From: Rhodococcus opacus
GTDB taxonomy: Bacteria > Actinomycetota > Actinomycetes > Mycobacteriales > Mycobacteriaceae
Direction of reading: 5' to 3'
NCBI RefSeq assembly: GCF_012396235.1
Contig: NZ_JAAXPA010000027.1
Location: 1 to 64,000 of the forward strand
Length of the DNA stretch: 64,000 bases
Made by a program: the position numbers and the translations under genes. Shown in pieces: positions 44,287-52,501 of the stretch (position 1 is its first letter; each line of letters opens with the position of its first letter). Under the pieces are notes generated by a model. It ran no database searches. It had not been told where the DNA came from and was given only the letters and a program-made list of their open reading frames with translations.

Positions 44287-45210
44287 TCAGCTCGTGGCGC
44301 CGTTGATCTGGGACGTGGTGATGACGCCCGCCTCGACACCCCAGTTCTCCGCGATCGTCCGGTAGGTGCCGTCGTCGATGAGATGCTGCAGGGCCTGCTG
44401 GAGGGTCTGTGCGAGCGGCGACCCCTTCGCGACGGGCCAGCCGTACGGCGCGGCGTCGAAGACCTCGCCCGCGGCCTCGATCTTGCCGTCGCTCTGCTTG
44501 ATCGCGTACGCGGTGACGGGCGAGTCGGCGGACATCGCGTCGACCTTGCCGAGGGCGACGGCGTTGGCCGCGTCGTCCTGGCTGTCGAACTTCACGATCT
44601 CGATGGGCGGCTTCCCGGCTGCGACGCACGCCGCGCTCTTGGCGGGCACCTCCTCGAGATCCTCGATGGTGGTGGTCTGCACGCCGACCCGCAGGCCGCA
44701 CGCGTTGGTGGGGTCGACGGACTTGCCGGCGGGCTGCGCCCACTGCACTCCGGCGCTGAAGTAGGTGGTGAAGTCGACCGACTGCTCGCGTTCCTTGGTG
44801 TCGGTGAACGACGACATACCCATGTCGTAGCTGCCGGCCTGGATCGACGGGATGATCTTGTCGAAGTCCGCCTCGGTGTACTCCGGTGTCACGCCGAGCA
44901 CCTTGCTCACGGCGTCCACGAGGTCGACGTCGAAGCCGACGATCTTGCCGCTCGGATCCTTGAACTCGTTGGGCGAGTAGGGAATATTGACACCGACGAT
45001 GATCTTGCCGGACGAGGCGATCTTCTCGGGCAGTGTCGCCGCGATGGCATCCACCTTGTCGACTTCCACGGCGACGGTCTCTTCTCCGGAAGGCGTACCA
45101 CCGCCCTCGGTGTTGCTGGCGCATCCGGCGAGCAGCAGAGCACTGCCGCCCGCCAGTGCACAGATGGTGCGGGCCACTCGGCCTCGCGCGAAGACGGATC
45201 GACCAGACAC
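44287..45210 (-). CDS. Amino acid ABC transporter, substrate-binding lipoprotein
   Basis: A 307-residue lipoprotein that captures the substrate outside the membrane. Signal peptide with lipobox LLAGC near residue 29, then the family-3 solute-binding fold (KIIVGVNIPYSPNEFKD, GFDVDLVDAVSKVLG, DMGMSSFTDTKEREQSVDFT). The GTG at 45210 has GGAGG eight bases upstream; the ATG two codons earlier (45216) is too close to that site. First gene of the operon with permease and ATPase. The ligand, an amino acid, cannot be fixed from sequence. Confidence 0.9.
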   Translation of the reverse strand: MSGRSVFARGRVARTICALAGGSALLLAGCASNTEGGGTPSGEETVAVEVDKVDAIAATLPEKIASSGKIIVGVNIPYSPNEFKDPSGKIVGFDVDLVDAVSKVLGVTPEYTEADFDKIIPSIQAGSYDMGMSSFTDTKEREQSVDFTTYFSAGVQWAQPAGKSVDPTNACGLRVGVQTTTIEDLEEVPAKSAACVAAGKPPIEIVKFDSQDDAANAVALGKVDAMSADSPVTAYAIKQSDGKIEAAGEVFDAAPYGWPVAKGSPLAQTLQQALQHLIDDGTYRTIAENWGVEAGVITTSQINGATS

Positions 45211-45364
45211 TGGCATGTCCTCCAAGGAAATCGTGGTACACCGAGCGAGCTACGGCGACGGAGAACTCGCGAACTCCGAATAGTCGAACGGTAGGTTACG
45301 GCACCCGCATCTGCGGACGTCGTTACCGAACATTAACGGCCTGTCCCGGCCCGTGGCGGCGGTT

Positions 45365-46462
45365 TCAGCGACGGAGTGTGCGGGCGAGGACCGTCTCGGT
45401 GAATTCACCGGTCGACGCGAGTCCACCCAGGTCAGCCGTGGCGACTCCCGATGCGATCGTCACACGGACCGCGTCGCGGATCCGGTGGGCCGCGCCGCCC
45501 AGATGCCGGTCCTTGCGACGGTCCCCGAGCCACTCCAGCATCATCGCGGCCGACAGCATCAGCGCCGTGGGGTTGGCCCGGTTGTGGCCCGCGATGTCGG
45601 GGGCGGCTCCGTGCGCCGCCTGCGCCATCACCTTGGTCTCGGAACTGTTGATCGACGGGGCCGTGCCGAGCGAGCCGGACAGCTCACCGGTCAGGTCCGA
45701 CAGGATGTCGCCGAACATGTTCTCCGTCACCACGACGTCGAAGTCGCGTCCCCTGCGGACGAGGTGCGCGGTCATGGCGTCGACATGCTCGTCGTCGATC
45801 CGCACGTCCGGGTAGTCGCGCTCCCCCACCTCCCGGCAGACGTCGCGGAACAGCCCGGTCGTCATCGACAGCACGTTGGCCTTGTGCACGATCGTGACGT
45901 GCCGGCCGCGGGTGCGCGCCAGCGCGAATGCGGTGTGCGCGATGCGCTCACACGCTTTCCTCGTCACGACGCCGACCGCCAGCGCCACGTCCGGAGTGGG
46001 CATGAACTCGCCGCTGCCGGCGAACATGTTCCGATCCGCGTACAAGCCTTCGGTGTTCTCCCGGACGATCACCAGGTCCATGTCCGGGACCGTCGACGCG
46101 ACGCCCTCGAGCGAGCGCGCGGGGCGGATGTTCGCGAAGAGGTCGAATCTCTTGCGCACCACCCCGCCGGGGGTCAGCCGGCCGCGGAACGGTTCCGGGT
46201 AGGCGGCGCTGTCGTGCGGGCCCAGGATCCAGGCGTCGAGTTCGTCCAGCGCGGAGAGCGTGGACTCGGGGATCGGCGTTCCGTGCGACTCGATGGCGCC
46301 CAGGCCGAGGGGCAGTTCCACCCAGTCGACGTCGCCGCCTCCTGCCGCGGTCACCGCGGCCGAGACCACCCGCTGGGTTGCCGGGACGATCTCGTGACCG
46401 ATGCCGTCGCCGAGGAGCACCCCGATCCGGGTATCGGAAATGTTTGCCGTAGCACCGCTCAT
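45365..46462 (-). CDS. Isocitrate/isopropylmalate family dehydrogenase
   Basis: An NAD(P)-dependent beta-decarboxylating dehydrogenase of 365 residues. GDGIGHEIVPA near the N-terminus, VRENTEGLYAD, the metal-binding DILSDLTGELSGSLGTAPS and the cofactor region HGAAPDIAGHNRANPTA are all present. It could act on isopropylmalate, tartrate, homoisocitrate or isocitrate; the NTEGLYAD version resembles tartrate/homoisocitrate-type members more than leucine-pathway LeuB. No leucine genes are near. Divergent from the next gene by 19 bp. Confidence 0.85.
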   Translation of the reverse strand: MSGATANISDTRIGVLLGDGIGHEIVPATQRVVSAAVTAAGGGDVDWVELPLGLGAIESHGTPIPESTLSALDELDAWILGPHDSAAYPEPFRGRLTPGGVVRKRFDLFANIRPARSLEGVASTVPDMDLVIVRENTEGLYADRNMFAGSGEFMPTPDVALAVGVVTRKACERIAHTAFALARTRGRHVTIVHKANVLSMTTGLFRDVCREVGERDYPDVRIDDEHVDAMTAHLVRRGRDFDVVVTENMFGDILSDLTGELSGSLGTAPSINSSETKVMAQAAHGAAPDIAGHNRANPTALMLSAAMMLEWLGDRRKDRHLGGAAHRIRDAVRVTIASGVATADLGGLASTGEFTETVLARTLRR

Positions 46463-46481
46463 GAGGCCATCATTGCCTACC

Positions 46482-47003
46482 ATGGTCCAGTCGGTGGAAC
46501 TGCTGTTCGACGAAGCGACCGACGTTGCCGTGCGCGCGGAGTGGCAACGCCTGTGGGATGCCGGGATGCCCAGCCGCACTCGCGTTCGCGCCGAATCGAA
46601 TCGGCCCCACATCACCCTGTTCGTGGCACGCCACATCCCACCCGAGATCGACGAACTGCTGGGCCGCCGGATCGCGACGCCCTCGTTCCACATCCGGCTG
46701 GGCGGGCTCGTGATGTTCGGCGGCAGGCACGTCACGCTGTCCCGGTTGGTGGTGCCGTCGAAGGCGCTGCTGTCCCTGCACCGCAGCGTGTTCGATCTCG
46801 CGGCGCACGCCACGGAGATCACGCCGCACATCCGCCCGGGCGAGTGGACGCCGCACGTGACTCTCGCACGGCGACTGCCTGCCGATCAGATCGCAGAGGC
46901 CGCGCGGCTCCTCGACGGCGGCGACATCATCGGCCGGGCGTCGGTGGTGCGCCGGTGGGACGGGGACGCCAAACGCGAGTGGGTCGTCACGGCACCACCA
47001 TGA
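46482..47003 (+). CDS. 2'-5' RNA ligase family protein
   Basis: A 173-residue member of the 2H phosphoesterase superfamily, with two His-x-Thr/Ser-like motifs: HITLFVARH near residue 40 and HVTLARRLP near residue 122. Related proteins are ligases or cyclic phosphodiesterases on RNA ends; the substrate here is unknown. It is tightly divergent from the dehydrogenase. Its TGA is immediately followed by the EamA stop on the other strand, leaving no room for a terminator between the two. Confidence 0.85.
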   Translation: MVQSVELLFDEATDVAVRAEWQRLWDAGMPSRTRVRAESNRPHITLFVARHIPPEIDELLGRRIATPSFHIRLGGLVMFGGRHVTLSRLVVPSKALLSLHRSVFDLAAHATEITPHIRPGEWTPHVTLARRLPADQIAEAARLLDGGDIIGRASVVRRWDGDAKREWVVTAPP

Positions 47004-47909
47004 TCACGGCGCGTCCGCGGCGACCGTCTCGGCTGCCGTGCGCGAAGACCGTTGGGTGACGACGATTCCCGCGATCACCGCGAGTGCCCCGACGGGCTGG
47101 TTCCACGAGATGTGCTCGTCGAGTGCGACCGCACCGAGCACGACGCCGACCACCGGTGTCAGGTAGGTGACGGTGGAGGCCGCGGTGGGCCCCCAGCCGC
47201 GCACCACGTTCGTGTTCCACACGAACGCCAGCCCGGTGCCGAACGCCCCGAGCCCGATCATCGACGCGACGATCGCGGGAGTCAGGTGCATCGGCGTGCT
47301 CGCGACCCATGGGGCGGCGAGGACCATGGCGGCTGCGGCGATCGACACCTGCATGAACGCGATGGTGGGCGTGCCGACGCCCCGCGGAAGGATGAACCGC
47401 CTCAGGTAGACCAGTGCCACGCCGTACGACGCGGTGGCGCCGAGGCACGCGAGCTGGGCGGGGACACTGCCGATGATCCCCGCCTGCCACGGCGCCAGCA
47501 CCACGACCACCCCCGTGAATCCGAGCAGGAGGCCGAACAGCTTTGCGTCCGTGAGCTTCTCCCCAGGCAGGAATGCCAGGGCCACCGACATCGTCATGAG
47601 GGGCGTGGTCGCGTTGTAGATGCTGGCCAGGCCCGAACTGATGCTCTGCTCTGCCCAGCTGAACAGCAACCACGGCACCACACACTGGGCGACCGCCAGG
47701 ACCGACAGGTGCGCCCACGTCGCCGCTTCGCGCGGCAACCGTGTCCGGGTGAGTCCGAGGACGGCACCGAGGGTCACCGCCCCGAACACGAGTCGCCACA
47801 GCACGACCTGCGTGAAGGACAGGCCCTCGAGGCCGACCTTGATGAAGAGGAAACTCGCGCCCCAGGCGAGCGCCGCGCCCGCATACTGGACCGCCAGATT
47901 CCCTTTCAA
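47004..47909 (-). CDS. EamA/DMT family exporter
   Basis: A 301-residue transporter with ten membrane segments and the two EamA repeats (GAALAWGASFLFIKVGLEGL in the first, SYGVALVYLRRFILPRGV in the second), a metabolite efflux protein. The start is TTG at 47909, overlapping the stop of the 38-residue gene as TTGA; no other start is available nearby. Translation is therefore coupled to the micropeptide. Next to a GlxA-type regulator, a common pairing for amino-acid or aldehyde stress genes. Confidence 0.87.
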   Translation of the reverse strand: MKGNLAVQYAGAALAWGASFLFIKVGLEGLSFTQVVLWRLVFGAVTLGAVLGLTRTRLPREAATWAHLSVLAVAQCVVPWLLFSWAEQSISSGLASIYNATTPLMTMSVALAFLPGEKLTDAKLFGLLLGFTGVVVVLAPWQAGIIGSVPAQLACLGATASYGVALVYLRRFILPRGVGTPTIAFMQVSIAAAAMVLAAPWVASTPMHLTPAIVASMIGLGAFGTGLAFVWNTNVVRGWGPTAASTVTYLTPVVGVVLGAVALDEHISWNQPVGALAVIAGIVVTQRSSRTAAETVAADAP

Positions 47910-48022
47910 AACCGGAAGTCCCCGTGCTGGATGACTTCGTTGTGCGTGTCGGGCGTGCGGCCGGCGAGCGCCAGCGCGTCGAGCGCCAGGAACACGAGGA
48001 GTACCACGACCAGGATTGTCAT
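47906..48022 (-). CDS. Single-span membrane micropeptide
   Basis: A 38-residue product. Residues 2-20 are hydrophobic (TILVVVLLVFLALDALALA), one membrane helix, followed by a polar tail ending HGDFRF. Its stop overlaps the EamA TTG start (TTGA), which suggests co-translation. GAGG lies nine bases before the ATG. It may be a small accessory of the exporter or only a translation leader; not decided by sequence. Confidence 0.6.
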   Translation of the reverse strand: MTILVVVLLVFLALDALALAGRTPDTHNEVIQHGDFRF

Positions 48023-48057
48023 GTCTTCAGCCTCGTAGCATCGACCTCCGAGAAAAA

Positions 48058-48094
48058 GTGGCAGAAACGACATTGTTGACCGGATTTCTGCCAC
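48058..48094. promoter_or_regulatory. 10-bp inverted repeat between exporter and GlxA regulator genes
   Basis: GTGGCAGAAA (48058-48067) and TTTCTGCCAC (48085-48094) are perfect inverted arms, 27 bp centre to centre. The right arm ends 9 bp before the regulator GTG. This is the expected layout for an AraC-family dimer binding site controlling one or both divergent genes. Confidence 0.65.
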
Positions 48095-48103
48095 ACTGGG
48101 ACG

Positions 48104-49102
48104 GTGCTGAAAAAAGTCGTCGTACCGCTCATGCCGCTCACCGAAGCGTTCGAGCTCGGTGTCGCCTGCGAGGTGTTCGGTTTCGACCGATCCGACGACG
48201 GACTCCCCACGTACGACTTCTCGCTCGTCGCCGGCTCACCGGAACCCATCCGCACCCGCTTCGGATACGGCATCGACGTCCCGTACGACCTCGACCGGCT
48301 CGACGACGCCGACCTCATCGTCGTTCCCGCGGGCGGAACCTACGCCGAGGCGGACGGCACCTTCGTCTGCGCGAAGGACCCCGACCCGTGCATGGACCCC
48401 CTCCTCGACAAACTGCGGGCCGCGGTGGACCGGGGCGCCAAGGTCGCCAGCCTCTGCAGCGGCGCCTTCGTGCTCGGCGCGGCCGGGCTGCTGGACGGAC
48501 GCACCTGCACCACCCACTGGCGGCACGCCCAGCGGCTCGCCGACCTCCACCCGGCCGCCACGGTCGACCCGAACGTCCTGTACGTCGACGACGATCCCGT
48601 CCTGACCAGCGCGGGCACCGCCGCGGGCATCGACCTGTGCCTGCACATCGTGCGCAAGGAACAGGGCAGCCGGGTGGCCAACGGGATCGCGCGGCGCATG
48701 GTGGTCCCGCCGCACCGGGACGGCGGTCAGGCGCAGTACGTGGCGATGCCGCTGCCGTCGACGACGATCGACACCCTCGGGCCGTTGCTCGACTGGATGA
48801 CCGAGCACCTCGCCCTCGACCTGTCGGTGACCGCGGTGGCGGCCAAGGCCAACATGTCTCCCCGCACGTTCGCGCGAAGGTTCCAGGCCGAGACCGGGAC
48901 CACCCCGGCCCGCTGGCTCAGCGATCAGCGGGTGCTGGCCGCGCAGCATCTGTTGGAGAACTCGGATCTCTCGGTCGACGTGATCGCCGAACGGGTCGGT
49001 TTCGGCGGCGGAGCCGTCCTGCGGCAGCATTTCCTGCGGCTGCGCCACACCACCCCGCAGGCCTACCGCCGCACGTTCCGGGACACGGAGCGCACCGGCT
49101 GA
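48104..49102 (+). CDS. GlxA family transcriptional regulator
   Basis: A 332-residue regulator. N-terminal DJ-1/PfpI-like domain (about 1-170, with CSGAFVLGAAGLLDGRTCTTHW around the nucleophile-type elbow) and C-terminal AraC double helix-turn-helix (about 220-325, LSVTAVAAKANMSPRTFARRFQAETG and DVIAERVGFGGGAVLRQHF). The start is GTG. Family members respond to nitrogen compounds or aldehydes. Divergent from the micropeptide-EamA pair, the probable target. Confidence 0.9.
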   Translation: MLKKVVVPLMPLTEAFELGVACEVFGFDRSDDGLPTYDFSLVAGSPEPIRTRFGYGIDVPYDLDRLDDADLIVVPAGGTYAEADGTFVCAKDPDPCMDPLLDKLRAAVDRGAKVASLCSGAFVLGAAGLLDGRTCTTHWRHAQRLADLHPAATVDPNVLYVDDDPVLTSAGTAAGIDLCLHIVRKEQGSRVANGIARRMVVPPHRDGGQAQYVAMPLPSTTIDTLGPLLDWMTEHLALDLSVTAVAAKANMSPRTFARRFQAETGTTPARWLSDQRVLAAQHLLENSDLSVDVIAERVGFGGGAVLRQHFLRLRHTTPQAYRRTFRDTERTG

Positions 49103-49175
49103 CGACGCCGCAGGGAAGAATCGACGGCGACGCGGCGTTGCACACGCAAAGCAGTCACCGAAAGAAAGGACCCTC

Positions 49176-49544
49176 GTGGCCACCAAGACTCTGACTCAGC
49201 AGAACTTCGACGAGACCGTGACCGGCAACGATGTCGTTCTGGTCGACTTCTGGGCATCGTGGTGCGGACCGTGCCGCTCCTTCGCCCCCACCTTCGAGGC
49301 CTCGTCGGAGCAGCACCCCGACGTCGTACACGCCAAGGTCGACACCGAAGCGGAACAGGGCATCGCCGCCGCCGCGAACATCCGGTCGATCCCGACCATC
49401 ATGGCGTTCCGTGAGGGTGTGCTGGTGTTCAGCCAGCCCGGCGCGCTGCCGCCCGCGGCGCTCGAGGATCTTCTCACGCAGGTCAAGGCCCTCGACATGG
49501 ACGAGGTGCGCAAGCAGATCGCCGAGCAGGCGCCGGCCGAATAG
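49176..49544 (+). CDS. Thioredoxin
   Basis: A 122-residue thioredoxin with active site WCGPC (Cys30, Cys33), the cis-proline SIPTIMAF and a normal fold length plus a short charged C-terminus. Reduces protein disulfides in the cytoplasm, recharged by thioredoxin reductase encoded elsewhere. It begins with GTG, preceded by AAAGGA. It is one of several thioredoxins expected in this genus. Confidence 0.95.
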   Translation: MATKTLTQQNFDETVTGNDVVLVDFWASWCGPCRSFAPTFEASSEQHPDVVHAKVDTEAEQGIAAAANIRSIPTIMAFREGVLVFSQPGALPPAALEDLLTQVKALDMDEVRKQIAEQAPAE

Positions 49545-49563
49545 GGCGGAGGACCGCCGCCGC

Positions 49564-52308
49564 CTAGTGTGCGGCGGCGTCCCAACTGCGCCCGGTGCCG
49601 ACGGACACGTCGAGCGGCACCGACAGCTCGATGGCCGAGGACATCTTGTCGCGGACCAGCTGTTCGACCTGTTCCCGTTCCGAATCGACGACCTCGAGCA
49701 CGAGTTCGTCGTGGACCTGCAGCAGCATCCGCGATTTCAGGCCCGCCTCGCGCAGTGAGCGCTGCACGTTGATCATCGCGACCTTGATGATGTCGGCGGC
49801 CGTGCCCTGGATGGGGGCGTTGAGCGCGGCGCGCTCGGCGACCTCCCGACGCTGGCGGTTGTCGCTGGTGAGGTCGGGCAGGTAGCGGCGACGCCCGTAC
49901 AGCGTCGACGTGTAGCCGTCCTTGCGGGCCTGTTCCACGACCTCGTGCAGGTAGTCGCGCACCCCGCCGAACCGCGCGAAGTACGCCTCCATCTGCGATT
50001 TGGCCTCTTCGGTCGAGATCTTGAGCTGGGCGGCCAGACCGAACGCGCTCAGCCCGTACGCCAGCCCGTAGGACATCGCCTTCACACGGCGGCGCAGCTC
50101 CGGCGTGACCTCCTCGATCGGCACGCCGAACGCACGCGCGCCGACGAAGCTGTGCAGGTCTTCCCCGGTGTTGAACGCCTCGATCAGCCCCTCGTCACCG
50201 GACACGTGTGCCATGATCCGCATCTCGATCTGGCTGTAGTCGGCCGTGAGCAGCGAGTCGTAGCCCTCGCCGACGACGAAACCGTCCCTGATCTGCCGGC
50301 CGGCGTCGGTGCGCACCGGGATGTTCTGGAGGTTGGGCTCGGTCGACGACAGCCGGCCGGTGGCCGCGACGGTCTGGTTGAACGTCGTGTGGATGCGCCC
50401 GTCCTCGGCGACCGTCTTCAGCAGCCCGTCGACGGTCACCTTCAGCCGCGTCGCGTCGCGGTGCGCGAGCAGGTGCTCGAGGAACGGGTGCGACGTCTTC
50501 TCGAACAGGTTCTGCAACGCCTCGGCGTCCGTGGTGTATCCGGTCTTCGTCTTCTTCGTCTTGGGCATCTCCAGCTCGTCGAACAGCACGACCTGCAGCT
50601 GTTTGGGCGACCCGAGGTTGATCTGCTTGCCGATGACCCCGTAGGCCGCCTCCGCCGCCGCGGAGACCTCGGCCGCGAACCGGCTCTGCAGGTCGTGCAG
50701 GTGGTCACCGTCGACGGCGATGCCGGACGCCTCGATGACGGCCAGCACCTCCAGCAGCGGCAACTCCATCTCGGACAGCAGCGCCGTGGATTCGATGTTC
50801 GCGAGTTCGGTGTCGAGCGCGGCCGCGAGGTCGAGGACGGCGCGGGCGCTGAGAATTTCGGTCTCGGCGGCTTCCGCGTCGACCTGGTCGGCGTCGTCGA
50901 GCAGCGACAGCTGCTCCTGGCCGGTCTCCTCCACCCGCAGCTCCCTGCGCAGGTACCGCAGCGACAGGTCGTCGAGGTTGAACGTGCGCTGCCCGGGGCG
51001 CACCAGGTAGGCCGCCAGCGCGGTGTCGCTGGTGAGACCACCGAGCACCCAGCCGCGTCCGCGCAGGGCGTGCATCGCCCACTTGGCCTCGTGCAGGGCC
51101 TTCGGCTGATCCGCGTCCGCGAGCCAGGTGCCGAGCGCCTTCTCGTCCTCCGGGGTGGCGGACGCGGTGGCGATGTAGGCGCCCTCACCGTCTGCGGCGG
51201 CGATGGCGATCGCCGTCACGTCACCGCCGTACGGGGTGCGGGTGCCGACCACCGACACGCCGGATCGCTCGCCCGTCGACGCGTGCGCCGACAACCAGTC
51301 CGCGACGGCCCCGGGATCGAGCGCGCTCCCGCGCACCTCGAAACCCTCCTCGGCCTCCGCTTCGACCGGCGCCAACGTGGCGAACAGCCGGTCGCGCAGC
51401 ACCTTGAACTCGAGGTCGTCGAACAGCGCGTGAATCTTCTCCCGATCCCACTGCGCGAGCATCAGCTGGTCCGGGGTGTACGGCAGCGGGACGTCGCGCA
51501 CCATCTCGGTGAGTTCCCGGTTGAGCAGGACGTTCGGCAGGTTCTCCCGCAGCGCGTCACCCACCTTGCCGCGGACCTTGTCGACGTTGTCGACCAGGCC
51601 GACGAGATCGCCGTACTCCTTGATCCACCTGGTGGCGGTCTTCTCCCCCACACCCGGGATGCCCGGCAGGTTGTCGCTCGGGTCGCCGCGCAGTGCCGCG
51701 AAGTCGGGGTACTGCGCAGGTGTGAGCCCGTACTTCTCCTCGACGGCCGCGGGCGTGAACCGGGTGAGGTCCGAGACGCCCTTCTTCGGGTACAGCACCG
51801 TCACCCCGTCGGTGACCAGCTGGAGCGAGTCCCGGTCGCCGGTCACCACGAGGACGCGGTACCCGAGCGCCTCGGCCTGGGTGGTGAGCGTGGCGATGAT
51901 GTCGTCGGCCTCGAAGCCTGCCTCGGCCATCACCGGGATGCCGAGAGCCCCGAGGACGTCCTTGGTGATCTCGACCTGCCCCTTGAACTCGTCCGGAGCC
52001 GTGCTGCGATTCGCCTTGTACTCGGGGAACTTCTCCGCCCGGAACGTCTGCCTGGACACGTCGAACGCCGCCGCCACGTGGCTCGGCTGTTCGTCGCGCA
52101 GCAGGTTGATCAACATCGATGTGAACCCGTAGACGGCGTTGGTGACCTGACCGCTGTGCGTCTTGAAGTTCTCGGCGGGCAGGGCGTAGAACGCACGGAA
52201 GGCCAGGGAGTGGCCGTCGAGCAGCATCAGTGTGGGGCGATCGTCGGACGACGCGGCTGCGCCGGACGCGGGGGACGTGGTGGACCGGGGGGTGGTTGCA
52301 GGGCTCAC
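49564..52308 (-). CDS. polA: DNA polymerase I
   Basis: Repair and Okazaki-fragment polymerase of 914 residues. N-terminal 5'-3' nuclease domain (about 25-320), a middle 3'-5' exonuclease-like domain that lacks the DxE carboxylates and so is inactive, and the polymerase (about 540-914) with motif A DYSQIEMRI, O-helix motif KAMSYGLAYG and motif C QVHDELVLEV. The tyrosine in the O helix replaces the usual phenylalanine, as in M. tuberculosis PolA, and relaxes discrimination against dideoxynucleotides. The GTG start is next to a TAGACT -10. Confidence 0.96.
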   Translation of the reverse strand: MSPATTPRSTTSPASGAAASSDDRPTLMLLDGHSLAFRAFYALPAENFKTHSGQVTNAVYGFTSMLINLLRDEQPSHVAAAFDVSRQTFRAEKFPEYKANRSTAPDEFKGQVEITKDVLGALGIPVMAEAGFEADDIIATLTTQAEALGYRVLVVTGDRDSLQLVTDGVTVLYPKKGVSDLTRFTPAAVEEKYGLTPAQYPDFAALRGDPSDNLPGIPGVGEKTATRWIKEYGDLVGLVDNVDKVRGKVGDALRENLPNVLLNRELTEMVRDVPLPYTPDQLMLAQWDREKIHALFDDLEFKVLRDRLFATLAPVEAEAEEGFEVRGSALDPGAVADWLSAHASTGERSGVSVVGTRTPYGGDVTAIAIAAADGEGAYIATASATPEDEKALGTWLADADQPKALHEAKWAMHALRGRGWVLGGLTSDTALAAYLVRPGQRTFNLDDLSLRYLRRELRVEETGQEQLSLLDDADQVDAEAAETEILSARAVLDLAAALDTELANIESTALLSEMELPLLEVLAVIEASGIAVDGDHLHDLQSRFAAEVSAAAEAAYGVIGKQINLGSPKQLQVVLFDELEMPKTKKTKTGYTTDAEALQNLFEKTSHPFLEHLLAHRDATRLKVTVDGLLKTVAEDGRIHTTFNQTVAATGRLSSTEPNLQNIPVRTDAGRQIRDGFVVGEGYDSLLTADYSQIEMRIMAHVSGDEGLIEAFNTGEDLHSFVGARAFGVPIEEVTPELRRRVKAMSYGLAYGLSAFGLAAQLKISTEEAKSQMEAYFARFGGVRDYLHEVVEQARKDGYTSTLYGRRRYLPDLTSDNRQRREVAERAALNAPIQGTAADIIKVAMINVQRSLREAGLKSRMLLQVHDELVLEVVDSEREQVEQLVRDKMSSAIELSVPLDVSVGTGRSWDAAAH

Positions 52309-52316
52309 GGTTGCCC

Positions 52317-52339
52317 AGTCTAGGGAGCCGATCCGACAC
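52317..52339 (-). promoter_or_regulatory. polA: polA promoter, partial match to the DNA-damage promoter
   Basis: Minus strand: GTGTCGGAT (52339-52331), 8-bp spacer, TAGACT (52322-52317). Six of nine bases of TTGTCRGTG match, at the right spacing. The transcript would be leaderless or nearly so (GTG eight bases beyond the -10). Confidence 0.45.
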
Positions 52340-52501
52340 CGATCAGCCGGATGGTTCGATACCCAACCGAAACGTGCCGGAAATCCGAGAACCCCATTTC
52401 GCGCGACCGGAGCCGTTAGAGTCCGGAAATTGCGGCACGGGCGGTAGTCGAGTCCGTCGCAGCACGTTCCTGACCGATCTACACGTCCCCGGAGGACCTG
52501 C

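Noticed and set aside
45211-45364. GlnR-type nitrogen box before the amino-acid ABC operon
   Set aside because: GTTAA...GGTAAC-like sequence is present, but the spacing does not fit the GlnR consensus well enough to call.
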